A DNA stretch of 12,355 nt from JAGOUB01 sp964640945 (GCA_964640945.1 CAZXIV010000026.1:1-12355); one strand, 5' to 3'. Counted from the stretch's first letter, positions 1 to 8,413 are shown. The notes: a model not told the origin generated them from the sequence alone. Program-made: numbers and translations.

Positions 1-360
1 CCCCCGTGGCGCGACACCCCTCCACCCTGACTTGGGATGTGAACATCTAAACATCCCTCTCCAGCGTGGCCGCCTCGTTTCGGTGCCTGGTGTGATACAG
101 AACCCTTCCATAGTTCTACGAATCCCGTAGCGCACATCGGTTGGTTGCCTGCGGAGGGGCGCGCCGTGCCGGGGGTGAAGGGGCACTACCCTGTTATTGC
201 ACCAGGCTGCTACTTGAGCACCGTCCGGCAGAACCATGGAGAGGGGCCCGGCGCGCAGCGTTTTTTGCTCCACTTTTTGTCGCGCTGACAAAAAGTGGAA
301 AACCGTTGGTTGGCAGAAACCTAAGAAAATAAAGAAAACAGTCAGTGAACCACATAATGA
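1..360. other. Left-end non-coding stretch
   Basis: I see no convincing gene here. The only open frame of any length (141-332, +) runs through the palindromic repeat at 270-298 and has the low-complexity, arginine-rich look of a spurious ORF across a repeat. A small hairpin (CTACG-aatcc-CGTAG, 116-130) is present. No clear promoter, tRNA or terminator was recognised. The stretch lies downstream of the minus-strand surface protein that stops at 361. Confidence 0.6.
270..298. repeat. Palindromic repeat, copy 1
   Basis: A perfect 12-bp inverted repeat, CCACTTTTTGTC / GACAAAAAGTGG, flanks a 5-nt GCGCT loop. It is followed on the plus strand by a conserved flank ending in GGTTGGCA (about 303-314). 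A related palindrome with the same core (CACTT-YTTTGT-GCGC-ACAAA-RAAGTG) and the same GGTTGGCA flank occurs in the opposite orientation at 12272-12302, so this is probably a dispersed genomic element. It lies 60-90 nt beyond the stop of the surface protein gene, but no U-tract follows it on that strand, so it is not a classical terminator. Confidence 0.7.
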
Positions 361-1290
361 TCACCCTAACGGCTTCTCAATCTGACTCAGTGGCACTTCA
401 TCGAGAGGACGATTGATGGCGGGCGTACGGACGCCAGCGCGACGCTTGATGATGCGACGGACAACCAGATAGACAATGCCACCGGCGGCCACGGCGCCAC
501 CCATGCTGAGCAAGAGCGTGCCGAGCTGTGAATTGGTGCAATCGTCGGCGCAGAAGGGACCGCCGTCGCAGGCCTCGCCGCTATCGACAATGCGGTCGCC
601 ACAGATGGGATCGGTGCAATCGGAGCGGCAGGCGTCGGCCGTCAGGTTGGAGTTGTCACGGCCATCATCGCAATCCTCGCCCATTTGCACCACGCCGTCT
701 CCGCAACGCGCCAAGCGGCAAGACGTGTTGCAGTCGTCGGTATTATCGCTGTTGCCGTCGTCGCAATCTTCGATGCTGTCCTGGACACCATCACCGCAAG
801 CCGGACGCATGCAATCGGTGCGGCAGCGGTTGGGAATAGTGTCGGAATTCACGCCGCCCTCATCGCACTCCTCGTCCCCCTGAATAACGCCGTCGCCACA
901 GCTGGCGGCGAGACAATCGTTACGGCAGTAGTCGTTATTCACACGGTTGCCGTCGTCGCACTCCTCATCGGCTTGCAGGACGCCATCGCCGCAACGCATC
1001 CTCTTACACTGGCTGCTGCACGCATCGTCTTCGATCTGATTGCCGTCGTCACACTCCTCATCAGCTTGCACCGCACCGTCGCCGCAGAGTGTGACGAGGC
1101 ACGACGCGGTACAACGGTCGCGATCGTTGCGATTGCCGTCATCGCACTCCTCCCCCACTTGCAAGACGCCGTCGCCGCACAGCTCTAGATCGGCCTGCAA
1201 CTGGGCGAAGGCCGGGGTGGCATGTGTGCCCATAGCCACCGCAGCGACGCCGGCGACAATGAGCCGAAAGCGGAGAGAAGATGCAACCAT
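361..1290 (-). CDS. Cysteine-repeat (DUF4215-type) membrane-anchored surface protein
   Basis: 309 aa, predicted to be exported and anchored at the cell surface. An N-terminal signal peptide (about residues 1-30, hydrophobic core IVAGVAAVAM, ending AFAQ) is followed from residue 38 by seven tandem repeats of about 30 aa with the pattern CGDGxxQxxEECDDGN...C...C. The last repeat (CGDRIVDSGEACDGG) is degenerate. Residues 256-277 form one membrane segment, then RRIIKRR and a 30-residue tail that should be cytoplasmic. The repeat matches the cysteine-rich DUF4215 / Myxococcus repeat family, which is disulphide-rich and Asp-rich and may bind Ca2+ (inference). No LPXTG-like sorting signal is seen, so it is probably not a substrate of the sortase encoded further right. 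The ATG at 1290 is supported by a promoter directly upstream. Its binding partner is unknown. Confidence 0.88.
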   Translation of the reverse strand: MVASSLRFRLIVAGVAAVAMGTHATPAFAQLQADLELCGDGVLQVGEECDDGNRNDRDRCTASCLVTLCGDGAVQADEECDDGNQIEDDACSSQCKRMRCGDGVLQADEECDDGNRVNNDYCRNDCLAASCGDGVIQGDEECDEGGVNSDTIPNRCRTDCMRPACGDGVQDSIEDCDDGNSDNTDDCNTSCRLARCGDGVVQMGEDCDDGRDNSNLTADACRSDCTDPICGDRIVDSGEACDGGPFCADDCTNSQLGTLLLSMGGAVAAGGIVYLVVRRIIKRRAGVRTPAINRPLDEVPLSQIEKPLG

Positions 1291-1296
1291 CTCTTA

Positions 1297-1325
1297 ATAA
1301 TAGCACTTTTTCTGACTATTGTCAG
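1297..1325 (-). promoter_or_regulatory. Extended -10 promoter of the cysteine-repeat gene
   Basis: On the minus strand CTGACA (1320-1325) lies 17 bp from TATTAT (1297-1302), preceded by TGC, giving an extended -10. Only six bases (TAAGAG) separate the -10 from the ATG at 1290, so the predicted transcript begins at or within a base of the start codon. A second TTGACA (1337-1342) lies further upstream, and a TGAC-TATT-GTCA dyad (1313-1324) overlaps the -35 and could be an operator (speculative). Confidence 0.7.
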
Positions 1326-1395
1326 CCCTCCTCACTTGTCAAAAGAACCAGGCGAGTACGGAATAACTAGGTATTAGGCGGAGCCCCGGAGGCTC

Positions 1396-1404
1396 TGGTA
1401 GACT
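1396..1404 (+). promoter_or_regulatory. Extended -10 element before the response regulator
   Basis: TGG-TAGACT (1396-1404) resembles an extended -10, with 7 nt to the ATG at 1412. No -35 is recognisable, which is tolerable for an extended -10. A short GAGCC-ccgga-GGCTC hairpin (1381-1395) ends just before it. A leaderless transcript is predicted. Confidence 0.45.
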
Positions 1405-1411
1405 TTGTCGC

Positions 1412-1792
1412 ATGCCTAAAGCCGATCTCCTGATTGCCGAAGACGATCCTGTTCTTCGCCAGCTCTACCAGCGCAAATTCTCGCTCGAAGGCTATCAGAT
1501 ACGGACGGCGAATGACGGCGAGGAAGCCGTAAAAATGCTGACGGAACAGCTGCCCAGCCTGCTCGTATTAGATATCAATATGCCTAAAATGGATGGTTTC
1601 CAGGTACTCGAGCTCCTACCCAAGGAGAAGCGCACCTTCCCGGTGATTATGCTCAGTAACCTGGCCGATGAACGCACCCTCGCTCGCTCGAAGGATTTAG
1701 GCGCGGATGGCTTCCTGATTAAGAAAGACATGACGATCAAAGGCCTCGTGGAGCTGGTCGAGAAGCTCATTAACCTGCGGAACCCGCAGTGA
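1412..1792 (+). CDS. Single-domain response regulator (CheY-like receiver)
   Basis: 126 aa, essentially one receiver domain with no output domain. Acidic pocket residues are E10/D11/D12, the phospho-acceptor is D54 (LLVLDINMPKMDGF), the switch Ser is S82 (PVIMLSNLADE) and the conserved Lys is K104 (GFLIKK). All catalytic positions are present, so phosphorylation is expected. No histidine kinase is encoded in the window, so the partner is unknown. It probably works by protein-protein contact, as CheY and Spo0F do. It lies 72 nt upstream of the VirD4-like ATPase on the same strand, but that gene has its own promoter, so a functional link is only suggested. It diverges from the surface protein gene across 121 bp. 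Confidence 0.93.
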   Translation: MPKADLLIAEDDPVLRQLYQRKFSLEGYQIRTANDGEEAVKMLTEQLPSLLVLDINMPKMDGFQVLELLPKEKRTFPVIMLSNLADERTLARSKDLGADGFLIKKDMTIKGLVELVEKLINLRNPQ

Positions 1793-1837
1793 ACGCCGGT
1801 TTGAGCGCGAAGAATAGCTGAAAAACATGAGAAAACG

Positions 1838-1846
1838 TGCTATACT
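1838..1846 (+). promoter_or_regulatory. Extended -10 promoter of the VirD4-like ATPase gene
   Basis: TGC-TATACT (1838-1846) has a weak -35 match, CTGAAA, about 17 bp upstream. The ATG at 1865 lies 18 nt beyond the -10, giving a leader of roughly 11-12 nt with no Shine-Dalgarno sequence. The nine-base element is identical to the one before ychF (8397-8405). Confidence 0.6.
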
Positions 1847-1864
1847 GGTACGATCCCTTTAGTC

Positions 1865-4420
1865 ATGCAGGTCCTGCTCGTCATCCTCGGCGCCTCCCTC
1901 GCTTTTGCCGGCGTGGTCGCGCTCTTTGTGTTAAAAAGCCGGATGGCAGCCGATCGCAAGCGTATGGAGGACTTGGTTTTCCTGCAATTGCTCGTACCAA
2001 AAAAGGAAAGCCGCGAGGAGAAGGACGACCAAAGCGACCAGTTCGGCAAGGATTTCCGCGAAGTGATCGGAGTGATGGATCATCTCTACCAATCGCTCCA
2101 CAGCCTGTATAACGGCGGCCCCGACCGGCACCTCCACGGCCAGCAGTTTTTCTCCCTCGAATACGCCGCGTTAGCAGGCGAAATCTTATTCTTCGTCGTC
2201 TGTCCGCGCCGCCTGGCCGGCTTGGTGGAAAAGCAGATCACGTCGTTCTACCCCGATTGCATTATGAGCGAGGTGGAAGACTACAACATCTTTACGCCGC
2301 AGTCGGTGGCCGAAGCCAAGACGCTCATGCCATCCCAACCCTGGACCTCGGTCTTCAAGACCTACCAGAGCCAAAAGAGCGACCCGCTCAACTCGATCAC
2401 CAACGCCTTCAGCAAACTCAAGAGCGATGAGGGCGCCGCCGTGCAGATTGTGCTCCGCCCCGCGAAGAGCGGCTGGCAGAAGGATCTGCAGGATGAGGCC
2501 ACGAAACTGCTTAACCCTAAAAAGAAGAAGAGCGGATTCTCTACGCTCAATCCCCTGCGCTGGTTAGCCGCGCTCCTCTCGGTATTTGATTCGTCTGATG
2601 TAGCTGGCGGTAGTAAAACGGACGAATCTACGGGCGAGCGCGTCTCGACGATGGTGGAGGAATACAGCAAAGCTGTGGACGAAAAGGCGGGCAGCGCCGG
2701 ATTCACCGGGTTAGTACGCATCGTCGCCTCGGCCAACAATCCCGCTCGCGCCGAGATGATCTTAAGCTCGGTGCAGGCAAGCTTCGGCCAATTCACCGAA
2801 GTACGCGGCAACAAGTTTCAGAGCGTTGGTATGGAGAGTAAGGATTCGGTGATCCAGCGCTTCATCACCCGTAATCCCCGCCGCACCTTTAAGCAGTGGC
2901 TACTGACGAAGACGATGCTCCTCGGCACGGCCGAGTTGGCCAGTCTCTTCCACCTACCAAATGTGAAGTACAACAAGGTGGAGACGATTAAGTGGCAGAA
3001 CTTTAAGGTCGCGTCCGCCCCGAAAAACATCCCCGAAGAGGGCTTGTTCCTGGGCTACAACAGCGACCGTGGGGAGAAGCGGAAAATTTTTATGAAAAAC
3101 GATGACCGCTTCCGCCACTTCTACATCATCGGACAGACCGGCACGGGTAAGTCGTCGTTCATGGTCAACCTGGCCCGTCAGGACTTCGCCAATGGCAAGG
3201 GCCTCTGCATCGTCGACCCCCACGGCGAATTGATTGATACGGTCCTACCCTACATCCCGCGCGAGCGCGCCGACGACGTGATCTACTTTAACCCAGCCGA
3301 CACCGAGCGCCCGATGGGCTTAAATCTGCTTGAAGGCAAGTCGTCCGAGGAGCGCGACCTCATCGCCTTGGACGCCATGAACATGATGGTGAAGATGTTC
3401 GGTGAAGAAGTATTCGGCCCGCGCATCCAGGACTATTTCCGTAACGGCTGCCTGACCCTGATGGAAGACGAAGAGGAAGGCGGGGCCATCACCGACCTGG
3501 TGCGCCTGTTCACCGACGACGACTGGAACAAGTACAAGGTCGGCAAGGTGAAGAACCCCATCGTCCGGAGCTTCTGGGAGAACCAGATGGCCAAGACCGG
3601 CCAGCGCGAGAAGCAGGAGATGATCCCCTACTTTGCCGCCAAGTTCGGCCAGTTCTACACGAACACACTGATGCGCAACATCGTCGGCCAAACCAAGAGC
3701 AGCTTCGACATCAGCGACTGCATGGACAAGGGAAAGATCCTGCTGATGAACCTCTCCAAGGGTCTCATCGGCGATATCAACTCCACACTGCTCGGCATGA
3801 TTGTGGTCAATAAGATCCAGGTGGCCGCCATGCGTCGCCAGCGCGCCGGCAAGGAAGCCCGCCGCGACTTCTTTTTGTACATCGACGAATTCCAGAACTT
3901 CGTGACGCCGTCGATCGAGTCGATCCTGTCGGAGGCCCGCAAGTACCGCCTCGGTCTGGTGCTCGCCCACCAGTACATGGACCAGCTCGAGAAAGAGAGC
4001 AAGCTCTCAGGCTCCGTCAGCCTGAAGGGCGCCATCTTCGGCAACGTCGGCTCGATGATGTTTTATAAGATCGGCCCCCAGGACGCCGAAATCGGCGCCA
4101 AAGAGATGGCCCCCGTCTTCAGCGAACAGGACCTGGTGAACGTCGACGCCTTCAAGGGCAGCATGAAGCTTTGCATCGACGGCCAGCCCAGCCGCCCCTT
4201 CTCGATCGACGTACCTCGCCACTGGCTTGACACCACCTACCTGAAGGACGCCCAGGCGGCCGAGGCTTATAAGCAACTCTCGCGCCTAAAGTACGGCCGC
4301 CAACGCGACTTTGTGAGTAAGGAGATCTTACGGCGCATCGGTACCTTTGCCGCTACACAGCCGAGTGCCCCCCTGCCACCTCCGCCGCCCCGTCCGCCAG
4401 TAACGCCGCCGGGCGCTTAA
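1865..4420 (+). CDS. Membrane-anchored VirD4/TraG-like ATPase (type IV secretion DNA-binding type)
   Basis: 851 aa. One N-terminal membrane segment (residues 2-24) precedes a roughly 390-residue region that I recognise only as the kind found ahead of the ATPase in Patescibacteria homologs. The motor domain follows: Walker A GQTGTGKSS (423-431, K429), then VDPHGELIDTVLPYIP with a downstream DVIYFNPAD segment typical of HerA/TraD/VirD4 ATPases, and Walker B FFLYIDEFQNF (D674, E675). A Pro-rich tail (PLPPPPPRPPVTPP) ends the protein. The family forms hexameric pumps moving DNA or nucleoprotein through a membrane. The substrate here is unknown, and no relaxase, VirB4 or channel gene lies in the window, so it may act outside classical conjugation (for example in DNA uptake). 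Its TAA stop lies inside the TTAA shared with the convergent AAA gene. Confidence 0.9.
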   Translation: MQVLLVILGASLAFAGVVALFVLKSRMAADRKRMEDLVFLQLLVPKKESREEKDDQSDQFGKDFREVIGVMDHLYQSLHSLYNGGPDRHLHGQQFFSLEYAALAGEILFFVVCPRRLAGLVEKQITSFYPDCIMSEVEDYNIFTPQSVAEAKTLMPSQPWTSVFKTYQSQKSDPLNSITNAFSKLKSDEGAAVQIVLRPAKSGWQKDLQDEATKLLNPKKKKSGFSTLNPLRWLAALLSVFDSSDVAGGSKTDESTGERVSTMVEEYSKAVDEKAGSAGFTGLVRIVASANNPARAEMILSSVQASFGQFTEVRGNKFQSVGMESKDSVIQRFITRNPRRTFKQWLLTKTMLLGTAELASLFHLPNVKYNKVETIKWQNFKVASAPKNIPEEGLFLGYNSDRGEKRKIFMKNDDRFRHFYIIGQTGTGKSSFMVNLARQDFANGKGLCIVDPHGELIDTVLPYIPRERADDVIYFNPADTERPMGLNLLEGKSSEERDLIALDAMNMMVKMFGEEVFGPRIQDYFRNGCLTLMEDEEEGGAITDLVRLFTDDDWNKYKVGKVKNPIVRSFWENQMAKTGQREKQEMIPYFAAKFGQFYTNTLMRNIVGQTKSSFDISDCMDKGKILLMNLSKGLIGDINSTLLGMIVVNKIQVAAMRRQRAGKEARRDFFLYIDEFQNFVTPSIESILSEARKYRLGLVLAHQYMDQLEKESKLSGSVSLKGAIFGNVGSMMFYKIGPQDAEIGAKEMAPVFSEQDLVNVDAFKGSMKLCIDGQPSRPFSIDVPRHWLDTTYLKDAQAAEAYKQLSRLKYGRQRDFVSKEILRRIGTFAATQPSAPLPPPPPRPPVTPPGA

Positions 4421-4938
4421 GCGCAAAGGCGGCCCTGGATAAAGGCCACGCGCTCGGCCACCGACATCACCGGAACATCTACCACGTTGTACCCAAGGAT
4501 CCCATAGACCTCGGCGTAGAGTTCGTGGAGCTGATCCGCCACCTGTCCATCGACGCGCACGTCGTTCGCTTCGAAGGGCAAACGCTCCAAGCGGAAGACG
4601 ACCTGGTAGCGGCGGCGCGCGCCGTGCACCGCTTCCAGGAAAGAGTCGGCCCGGCCGCCGTTGTAGAGCATATCGTACGCAATCACGTCGGGCCAGCCAC
4701 GATCGAGCAACGTCGGCACGGCCGGGTGCAGGCTGTCTTCAGACAGGCGGCCCTCCTGGAAGATCTCGTGCTGGAGACCGGGCTGATCGGCGGTCGCCTC
4801 GCTCAGCGTCTGGCCTGTGGCCAGACGACGACGAATGACCATCGTCGCAATCTCGTCGCGCACCGGCTGCCGGAGAGCTTGGGAGAGCGCCGTCAGCGTG
4901 GTTGTCTTGCCGCAGCTCGGAGCACCGGTAACCACCAC
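4417..4938 (-). CDS. AAA_28-like P-loop ATPase, apparent frameshift at its 5' end
   Basis: 173 aa if read from GTG at 4938. Walker A GAPSCGKT (residues 5-12) lies at the extreme N terminus. The C-terminal half (FRLERLP...DVRVDG...LYAEVYGILGY...VPVMSVAERVAFI) has the spacing and residues of the AAA_28/NadR-kinase-like P-loop family, which includes nucleotide-cofactor kinases; the substrate is unknown. The start is odd: an ATG at 4990, only 7 nt after the upstream gene's stop, opens a different frame (MKPLVPLPAHEIIQTPW). Removing one base from the 4-base run at 4938-4941 would join both frames into a 191-aa protein with a full first beta strand (PWVVVTGAPSCGKTT). This is either an assembly/sequencing error or a recent mutation. 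It is probably the last gene of a unit with the upstream paralog. Confidence 0.75.
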   Translation of the reverse strand: MVVTGAPSCGKTTTLTALSQALRQPVRDEIATMVIRRRLATGQTLSEATADQPGLQHEIFQEGRLSEDSLHPAVPTLLDRGWPDVIAYDMLYNGGRADSFLEAVHGARRRYQVVFRLERLPFEANDVRVDGQVADQLHELYAEVYGILGYNVVDVPVMSVAERVAFIQGRLCA

Positions 4939-4997
4939 CCCACGGCGTCTGGATGATTTCGTGGGCCGGCAGAGGGACGAGGGGCTTCATGTCGGAA

Positions 4998-5801
4998 TTA
5001 TGCCCGAGGCGCCAAGGCCTCACGACGGCCTTCGGCCAGCCAATGCTCGAGCGAGAAGCGACCACCCGTCAGCTTAGCAAGGAGCGCGGAGCCCCAGTGC
5101 AAGAGCCGAACCAGACGTTCTCCTCGGCCTTCCCAACGGCGAGTGGCAGGCGGCAATGTGGCCGCAGTAATAATAGCGCGGAGCAGTTCGAGCCCAGGTA
5201 CAAGCCGCGCAGTCTCCGCCGCCTGCTCGGGTGTAAGGGCGGGTAGGACGGTCACCACACCCGCGAGCCCCGCGGCGGCCACGGCCTCGCGCAGACAGCG
5301 GTCGGTGCGACTGAGGTGGTAATCGTGTGTTACGCACTGGACGAACTTTTGGTCGTTCTGGGCGCCTTTGGCGGCTTCGGCCACGGCTAAACGCGTCTCG
5401 TCGACGGTGCAGCAGGCGTCGCCGCCGGTCCGCTGCGGAGGGAGGGCGTGCGACGGACGAACAATCCGACTCCAGATAGCCGCCACAATCTCATGACCGT
5501 GGATGAGGAACGGGCCAACGCGGTGGAGGCAGCCTTCCACACTGACAAGCGTCACCTTATGACCGCGCGCTTGCATTTCCAGAGCGAGGATAGCGGCGCC
5601 GACGGCGCGGGCGAGCGTCTGGGCAAGCTCGGGACAAGTGACGGCACACTGCCGGACGGCGGCCAGGTACTCGTCGCGTGTGGCCGGGCGGGAGCTGCCG
5701 TCGGGCAACGTACAGGCACCCGTCACGACCGTAACGGCGTTCTCGCTTTCGTCGTCGATCAGACCCTTGAACTGCGCGTTGATCCAGTAGGAAGAAGCCA
5801 T
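4998..5801 (-). CDS. YdcF/DUF218-like protein, paralog B
   Basis: 267 aa from ATG 5801 (MASSYWINAQFKGL), chosen because alignment with paralog A starts there and upstream residues do not match. No signal peptide or membrane segment is evident, so it is probably cytoplasmic. Motifs in order: TRDEYLAAVR (41-50), SVEGC (87-91), CCTVDETR (130-137) and CVTHDYHLSR (156-165). The last two resemble the S/T-x-E-N and T-x-x-YH-x-x-R motifs of YdcF/SanA/ElyC proteins, so a divergent DUF218-like fold is my best guess; the ligand is unknown. The protein is clearly paralogous to the next upstream gene (about 40% identical by eye). The stop lies 7 nt before the ATG of the AAA gene reading frame, suggesting one transcript. 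No good Shine-Dalgarno is present. Confidence 0.75.
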   Translation of the reverse strand: MASSYWINAQFKGLIDDESENAVTVVTGACTLPDGSSRPATRDEYLAAVRQCAVTCPELAQTLARAVGAAILALEMQARGHKVTLVSVEGCLHRVGPFLIHGHEIVAAIWSRIVRPSHALPPQRTGGDACCTVDETRLAVAEAAKGAQNDQKFVQCVTHDYHLSRTDRCLREAVAAAGLAGVVTVLPALTPEQAAETARLVPGLELLRAIITAATLPPATRRWEGRGERLVRLLHWGSALLAKLTGGRFSLEHWLAEGRREALAPRA

Positions 5802-5870
5802 GTGAGGAGATCGATTTTGCCTGTTTCCCCGGACGAGGCAAGGCACAGCCCAGCTTTTACTCTCGAATAC

Positions 5871-5905
5871 GAAAAAATACCCCCCGGTCCATGCGGACCG
5901 GGGGG
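5871..5905 (-). terminator. Rho-independent terminator after YdcF-like paralog A
   Basis: A perfect 11-bp G+C-rich stem, CCCCCCGGTCC / GGACCGGGGGG (5880-5890 / 5895-5905), with a 4-nt loop. On the minus strand it is followed by GTATTTTTTC, a U-tract. It begins 28 nt after the stop of paralog A, so that gene is terminated before paralog B, which therefore needs its own promoter. Confidence 0.85.
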
Positions 5906-5932
5906 AAAGAGCACGTCTCCACACTTACAATA

Positions 5933-6727
5933 TCAGGCCGTCTTGAGGCGATGGCGGCGCTTGGAGGCGAGCCATGTTTCTGGATCGATTCGGCCGCCGG
6001 TGATCCACTCGAGGAACGACGAGCAGCGGTAGAACCAACGATTCAAGCGCTCGGCACGCTCCTCTCGCTTGAGCCAGCCCTCGTGAACCGAAGCCGCCAG
6101 AATGATCTCGCGAAGAAATGCAGTGCACGGGTCGTCGGTCATCACTAAGCACGGCGTCGTGGTTGGCAGAAGGGTGACGCGGTCCATCATGAGACCGGTG
6201 CGGGCCATGGCCGCCTGGAGCGTCCAATCCACCCGCTGCTGATGGTAGCCGTGCGTCACACACCAGATCTTGACCAGCCCCTCGTGGTGATGGGCCTCGC
6301 CCAGGATCAGCCGGCTCTCCTCGACGGTGCAGCATGAGGTTCCGCCGAGCACTTTGGAGGGCAGGGGGTGGCAGGGGCGGACGACGAACTCCCAAATGGA
6401 GCCGACGACCTCGTAGCCAAGCATTACGAAGCCGCCGATGTGGTGACGACAACCCTCAACACTCAGCAGCCAGACCTGCTGACCGGCGCGCGCGAGATAG
6501 ATAGCAAGGATCGCGGCCGCGACGGTCCGAGCCAGCGTCTGAGCGAGCTGTGGGCACTCTCTGGCGCAGGTGCGGACAGCCGCGAGATATTCATCATTAG
6601 TTGCTCGACGCCGGCCCTCGCCGTTGCCGACGACCGTGCCATAAATGACCGTGATGGCGGTTTGTGACGGATAGTGCACCAGCCCCTTAAAGTAGGGGTT
6701 GATGAGGTACGTGAAAGGACTCGGCAT
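5933..6727 (-). CDS. YdcF/DUF218-like protein, paralog A
   Basis: 264 aa from ATG 6727 (MPSPFTYLINPYFKGL); GGAG lies 7 nt upstream, although the predicted transcript may begin too close to use it. Same motif order as paralog B: ATNDEYLAAVR (42-52), SVEGC (89-93), CCTVEESR (132-139), CVTHGYHQQR (156-165). Both copies keep the paired Cys, the SVEGCxH segment and the VRPxHxLP segment, while the C-terminal thirds diverge. The protein is assigned as YdcF-like by inference only. It has no signal peptide or membrane segment and probably acts in the cytoplasm. It is flanked by a perfect hairpin upstream (6765-6804) and a strong terminator downstream, so it is transcribed largely on its own. Confidence 0.75.
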   Translation of the reverse strand: MPSPFTYLINPYFKGLVHYPSQTAITVIYGTVVGNGEGRRRATNDEYLAAVRTCARECPQLAQTLARTVAAAILAIYLARAGQQVWLLSVEGCRHHIGGFVMLGYEVVGSIWEFVVRPCHPLPSKVLGGTSCCTVEESRLILGEAHHHEGLVKIWCVTHGYHQQRVDWTLQAAMARTGLMMDRVTLLPTTTPCLVMTDDPCTAFLREIILAASVHEGWLKREERAERLNRWFYRCSSFLEWITGGRIDPETWLASKRRHRLKTA

Positions 6728-6741
6728 GATCACACTCCAGG

Positions 6742-6747
6742 ATTGTA
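6742..6747 (-). promoter_or_regulatory. -10-like element of YdcF-like paralog A
   Basis: TACAAT (5 of 6 consensus bases) lies on the minus strand 14 nt before the ATG at 6727. No convincing -35 is seen. It predicts a leader of under 10 nt. Confidence 0.4.
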
Positions 6748-6764
6748 AGCGTTTTAGTAGGGAA

Positions 6765-6804
6765 GACGGGCCCCTTAGGCACATCTCTGCGCAAGGGGCC
6801 CGTC
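6765..6804. terminator. Perfect G+C-rich hairpin between sortase and paralog A
   Basis: A 12-bp perfect stem, GACGGGCCCCTT / AAGGGGCCCGTC (6765-6776 / 6793-6804), with a 16-nt loop. It lies 35 nt after the sortase stop. No U-tract follows on the minus strand (TTCCCTACTAAAAC), so it is a weak or non-classical terminator, or an mRNA-end stabiliser for the sortase transcript. Confidence 0.5.
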
Positions 6805-6838
6805 TCCAGGAGACGCGATGAGTGAAGGGACGATAATG

Positions 6839-8272
6839 TTAGATGCTATAGATGCCGATCGGCACAGCGCGCACGAGGTAGCGTTGGTCGACGCTGTCGG
6901 GGGGCCAGCAGGTGTACAGCACGAGCTCCTCGGCGTCACCGGCGGACATCACCGCGCCAAGGTCGCCGGCTGGAATCGTTTGATGCGAAGTAACCTGGTA
7001 GACAATGAAGGTGCCGCCGTAGGTGACGTAGACCAGATCGCCCACCTTCAACTTATTAATCTGGCGGAAGATTGTAGCGAAGCCGGAGACGTCCCAGGGA
7101 TAGTTGCTGCTATGACCGTAGATGAGTGCAGTGCCGCCTTCGCCGGGATACGAGAAGAGATGACCGACGCCGCGTTGGAGCGGAGCCAGGAGAGCGGTTG
7201 CATTGGTGGCATCGGCGGGGTGTTCGACGTTGAGATCCGTGATGCCGAGCGAAGGCATGGTGATGGCAAAAGACTTGTTTGAAACGTACTTGGCGATATC
7301 AAGGCCTTGGACAGAGGGCAGGACATTGCCGTCGAGGTCGGTGGCGGGCATCGGCTGATCGATGACGCTATCGGACGCTTGGAGTTGCTGCCAAGGATCG
7401 GCGAGAGTGGTACTCACACCCGTGACCAGCGACGCCATCAGGCCAGCATGTACCGGTTCGCTGGCGGGCTGTACTTGGGCTTCGGCGCCGGAGGCGGGGT
7501 TTACCACCAGGCCCAGTGTGCGCTGAATCATACCGTCGATCACGGCGACGCGCAGGTGCGGGAAGGGCCACCACGCATTATCAGGCTCGGTGATCAACGT
7601 CACGCCGTCACTGCTGGTGCCTGTGATTCCCACCTGGCTACCATCAAAGACAGGGCCGAAAGCACTACTTCCGGGCGGCAGGGCAGGCAGGCCACTACTC
7701 CACGTGGAATTAAGCAGGTTGCCGGCCAGCAGCGTAGGTTCCTGCCAAGGATACGTCACGGGATTGGCGGGGAGGAGCACACCGGTGACAGTGGCGAAGA
7801 GAGCCCGGGCATCGGGCAGCGACACAAACTCGCCCGGGTCGTAGGCGGGAGAGAGGGTCCAGCGGTATTGACGAAGTTCGACGACGGCATTGCGGAAGGC
7901 AGAGAGCGGGAGACGCTCACGGTCGACCGCGCCGGCAGCCAGGGCACCGAGCCCGCTGGCGCGCAGGCGCCACTGCAGGGCGTCATCGATGCTCAGGGCT
8001 TCGTTGGGACGGAACTTGCGGTCGCTCAACAGCAACCAGCCCCGCTGCATCGCCACCGAGACGGCGGCCTGATCTTGGGCGAGAGGGAGGTCATCCACCG
8101 GAGACGGCGTGACGGGCTCATCGAGAAAGTCATCAGCTTCGTTCACCGTCTCCTCTTTAGAGGCGACCAACGCCCGAAGAGCATCGATCCGGCGGACAGG
8201 TAATTCCTCCGCCAGGGCGGTAGGAATCGTCATTTGAGCCAAAATACCCAGGGCCAGGAGGCGAGTAATCAT
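6839..8272 (-). CDS. Sortase with N-terminal SLH-like region
   Basis: 477 aa. A signal peptide (about 1-21, LLALGILAQMTIPTALA) is followed by two stretches resembling S-layer-homology repeats (about 70-108, GWLLLSDRKFRPNEALSIDDA; and about 128-165, WTLSPAYDPGEFVSLPDA). A linker follows, then a C-terminal sortase domain (about 330-477). Catalytic residues are visible: His387 (IYGHSS), Cys455 (LVLYTCWPP) and Arg464 (QRYLVRA). Sortases join surface proteins to peptidoglycan or to each other by transpeptidation outside the cell. The SLH-like part could hold the enzyme on the wall (inference). No protein in the window carries a sorting motif, so the substrate lies elsewhere. The ATG at 8272 fits a promoter ending 8 nt upstream. 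Confidence 0.88.
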   Translation of the reverse strand: MITRLLALGILAQMTIPTALAEELPVRRIDALRALVASKEETVNEADDFLDEPVTPSPVDDLPLAQDQAAVSVAMQRGWLLLSDRKFRPNEALSIDDALQWRLRASGLGALAAGAVDRERLPLSAFRNAVVELRQYRWTLSPAYDPGEFVSLPDARALFATVTGVLLPANPVTYPWQEPTLLAGNLLNSTWSSGLPALPPGSSAFGPVFDGSQVGITGTSSDGVTLITEPDNAWWPFPHLRVAVIDGMIQRTLGLVVNPASGAEAQVQPASEPVHAGLMASLVTGVSTTLADPWQQLQASDSVIDQPMPATDLDGNVLPSVQGLDIAKYVSNKSFAITMPSLGITDLNVEHPADATNATALLAPLQRGVGHLFSYPGEGGTALIYGHSSNYPWDVSGFATIFRQINKLKVGDLVYVTYGGTFIVYQVTSHQTIPAGDLGAVMSAGDAEELVLYTCWPPDSVDQRYLVRAVPIGIYSI

Positions 8273-8280
8273 TCGTACTA

Positions 8281-8309
8281 CATATACAATGTAATGAGTA
8301 TTTTGTCAA
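8281..8309 (-). promoter_or_regulatory. Sigma-70-type promoter of the sortase gene
   Basis: A perfect TTGACA (-35, 8304-8309) is separated by exactly 17 bp from TATATG (-10, 8281-8286). The expected start of transcription is at about 8274, two bases before the ATG at 8272, so the mRNA should be leaderless. Confidence 0.75.
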
Positions 8310-8376
8310 TCAAACCCTGGGGGGCGAATAACGAACCGCTCTCGCTGGCGATGGCATGACGATCGCGTCTTCAGTC

Positions 8377-8405
8377 CTGCCAAGTAGGCATTTTCCTGCT
8401 ATACT
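8377..8405 (+). promoter_or_regulatory. Extended -10 promoter of ychF
   Basis: TGC-TATACT (8397-8405) with a CTGCCA -35-like hexamer (8377-8382) at 17 bp. Eight nt separate the -10 from GTG 8414, so transcription should begin within 1-2 nt of that codon. It lies back-to-back with the sortase promoter in a 141-bp intergenic region. Confidence 0.6.
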
Positions 8406-8413
8406 GCCGGCCC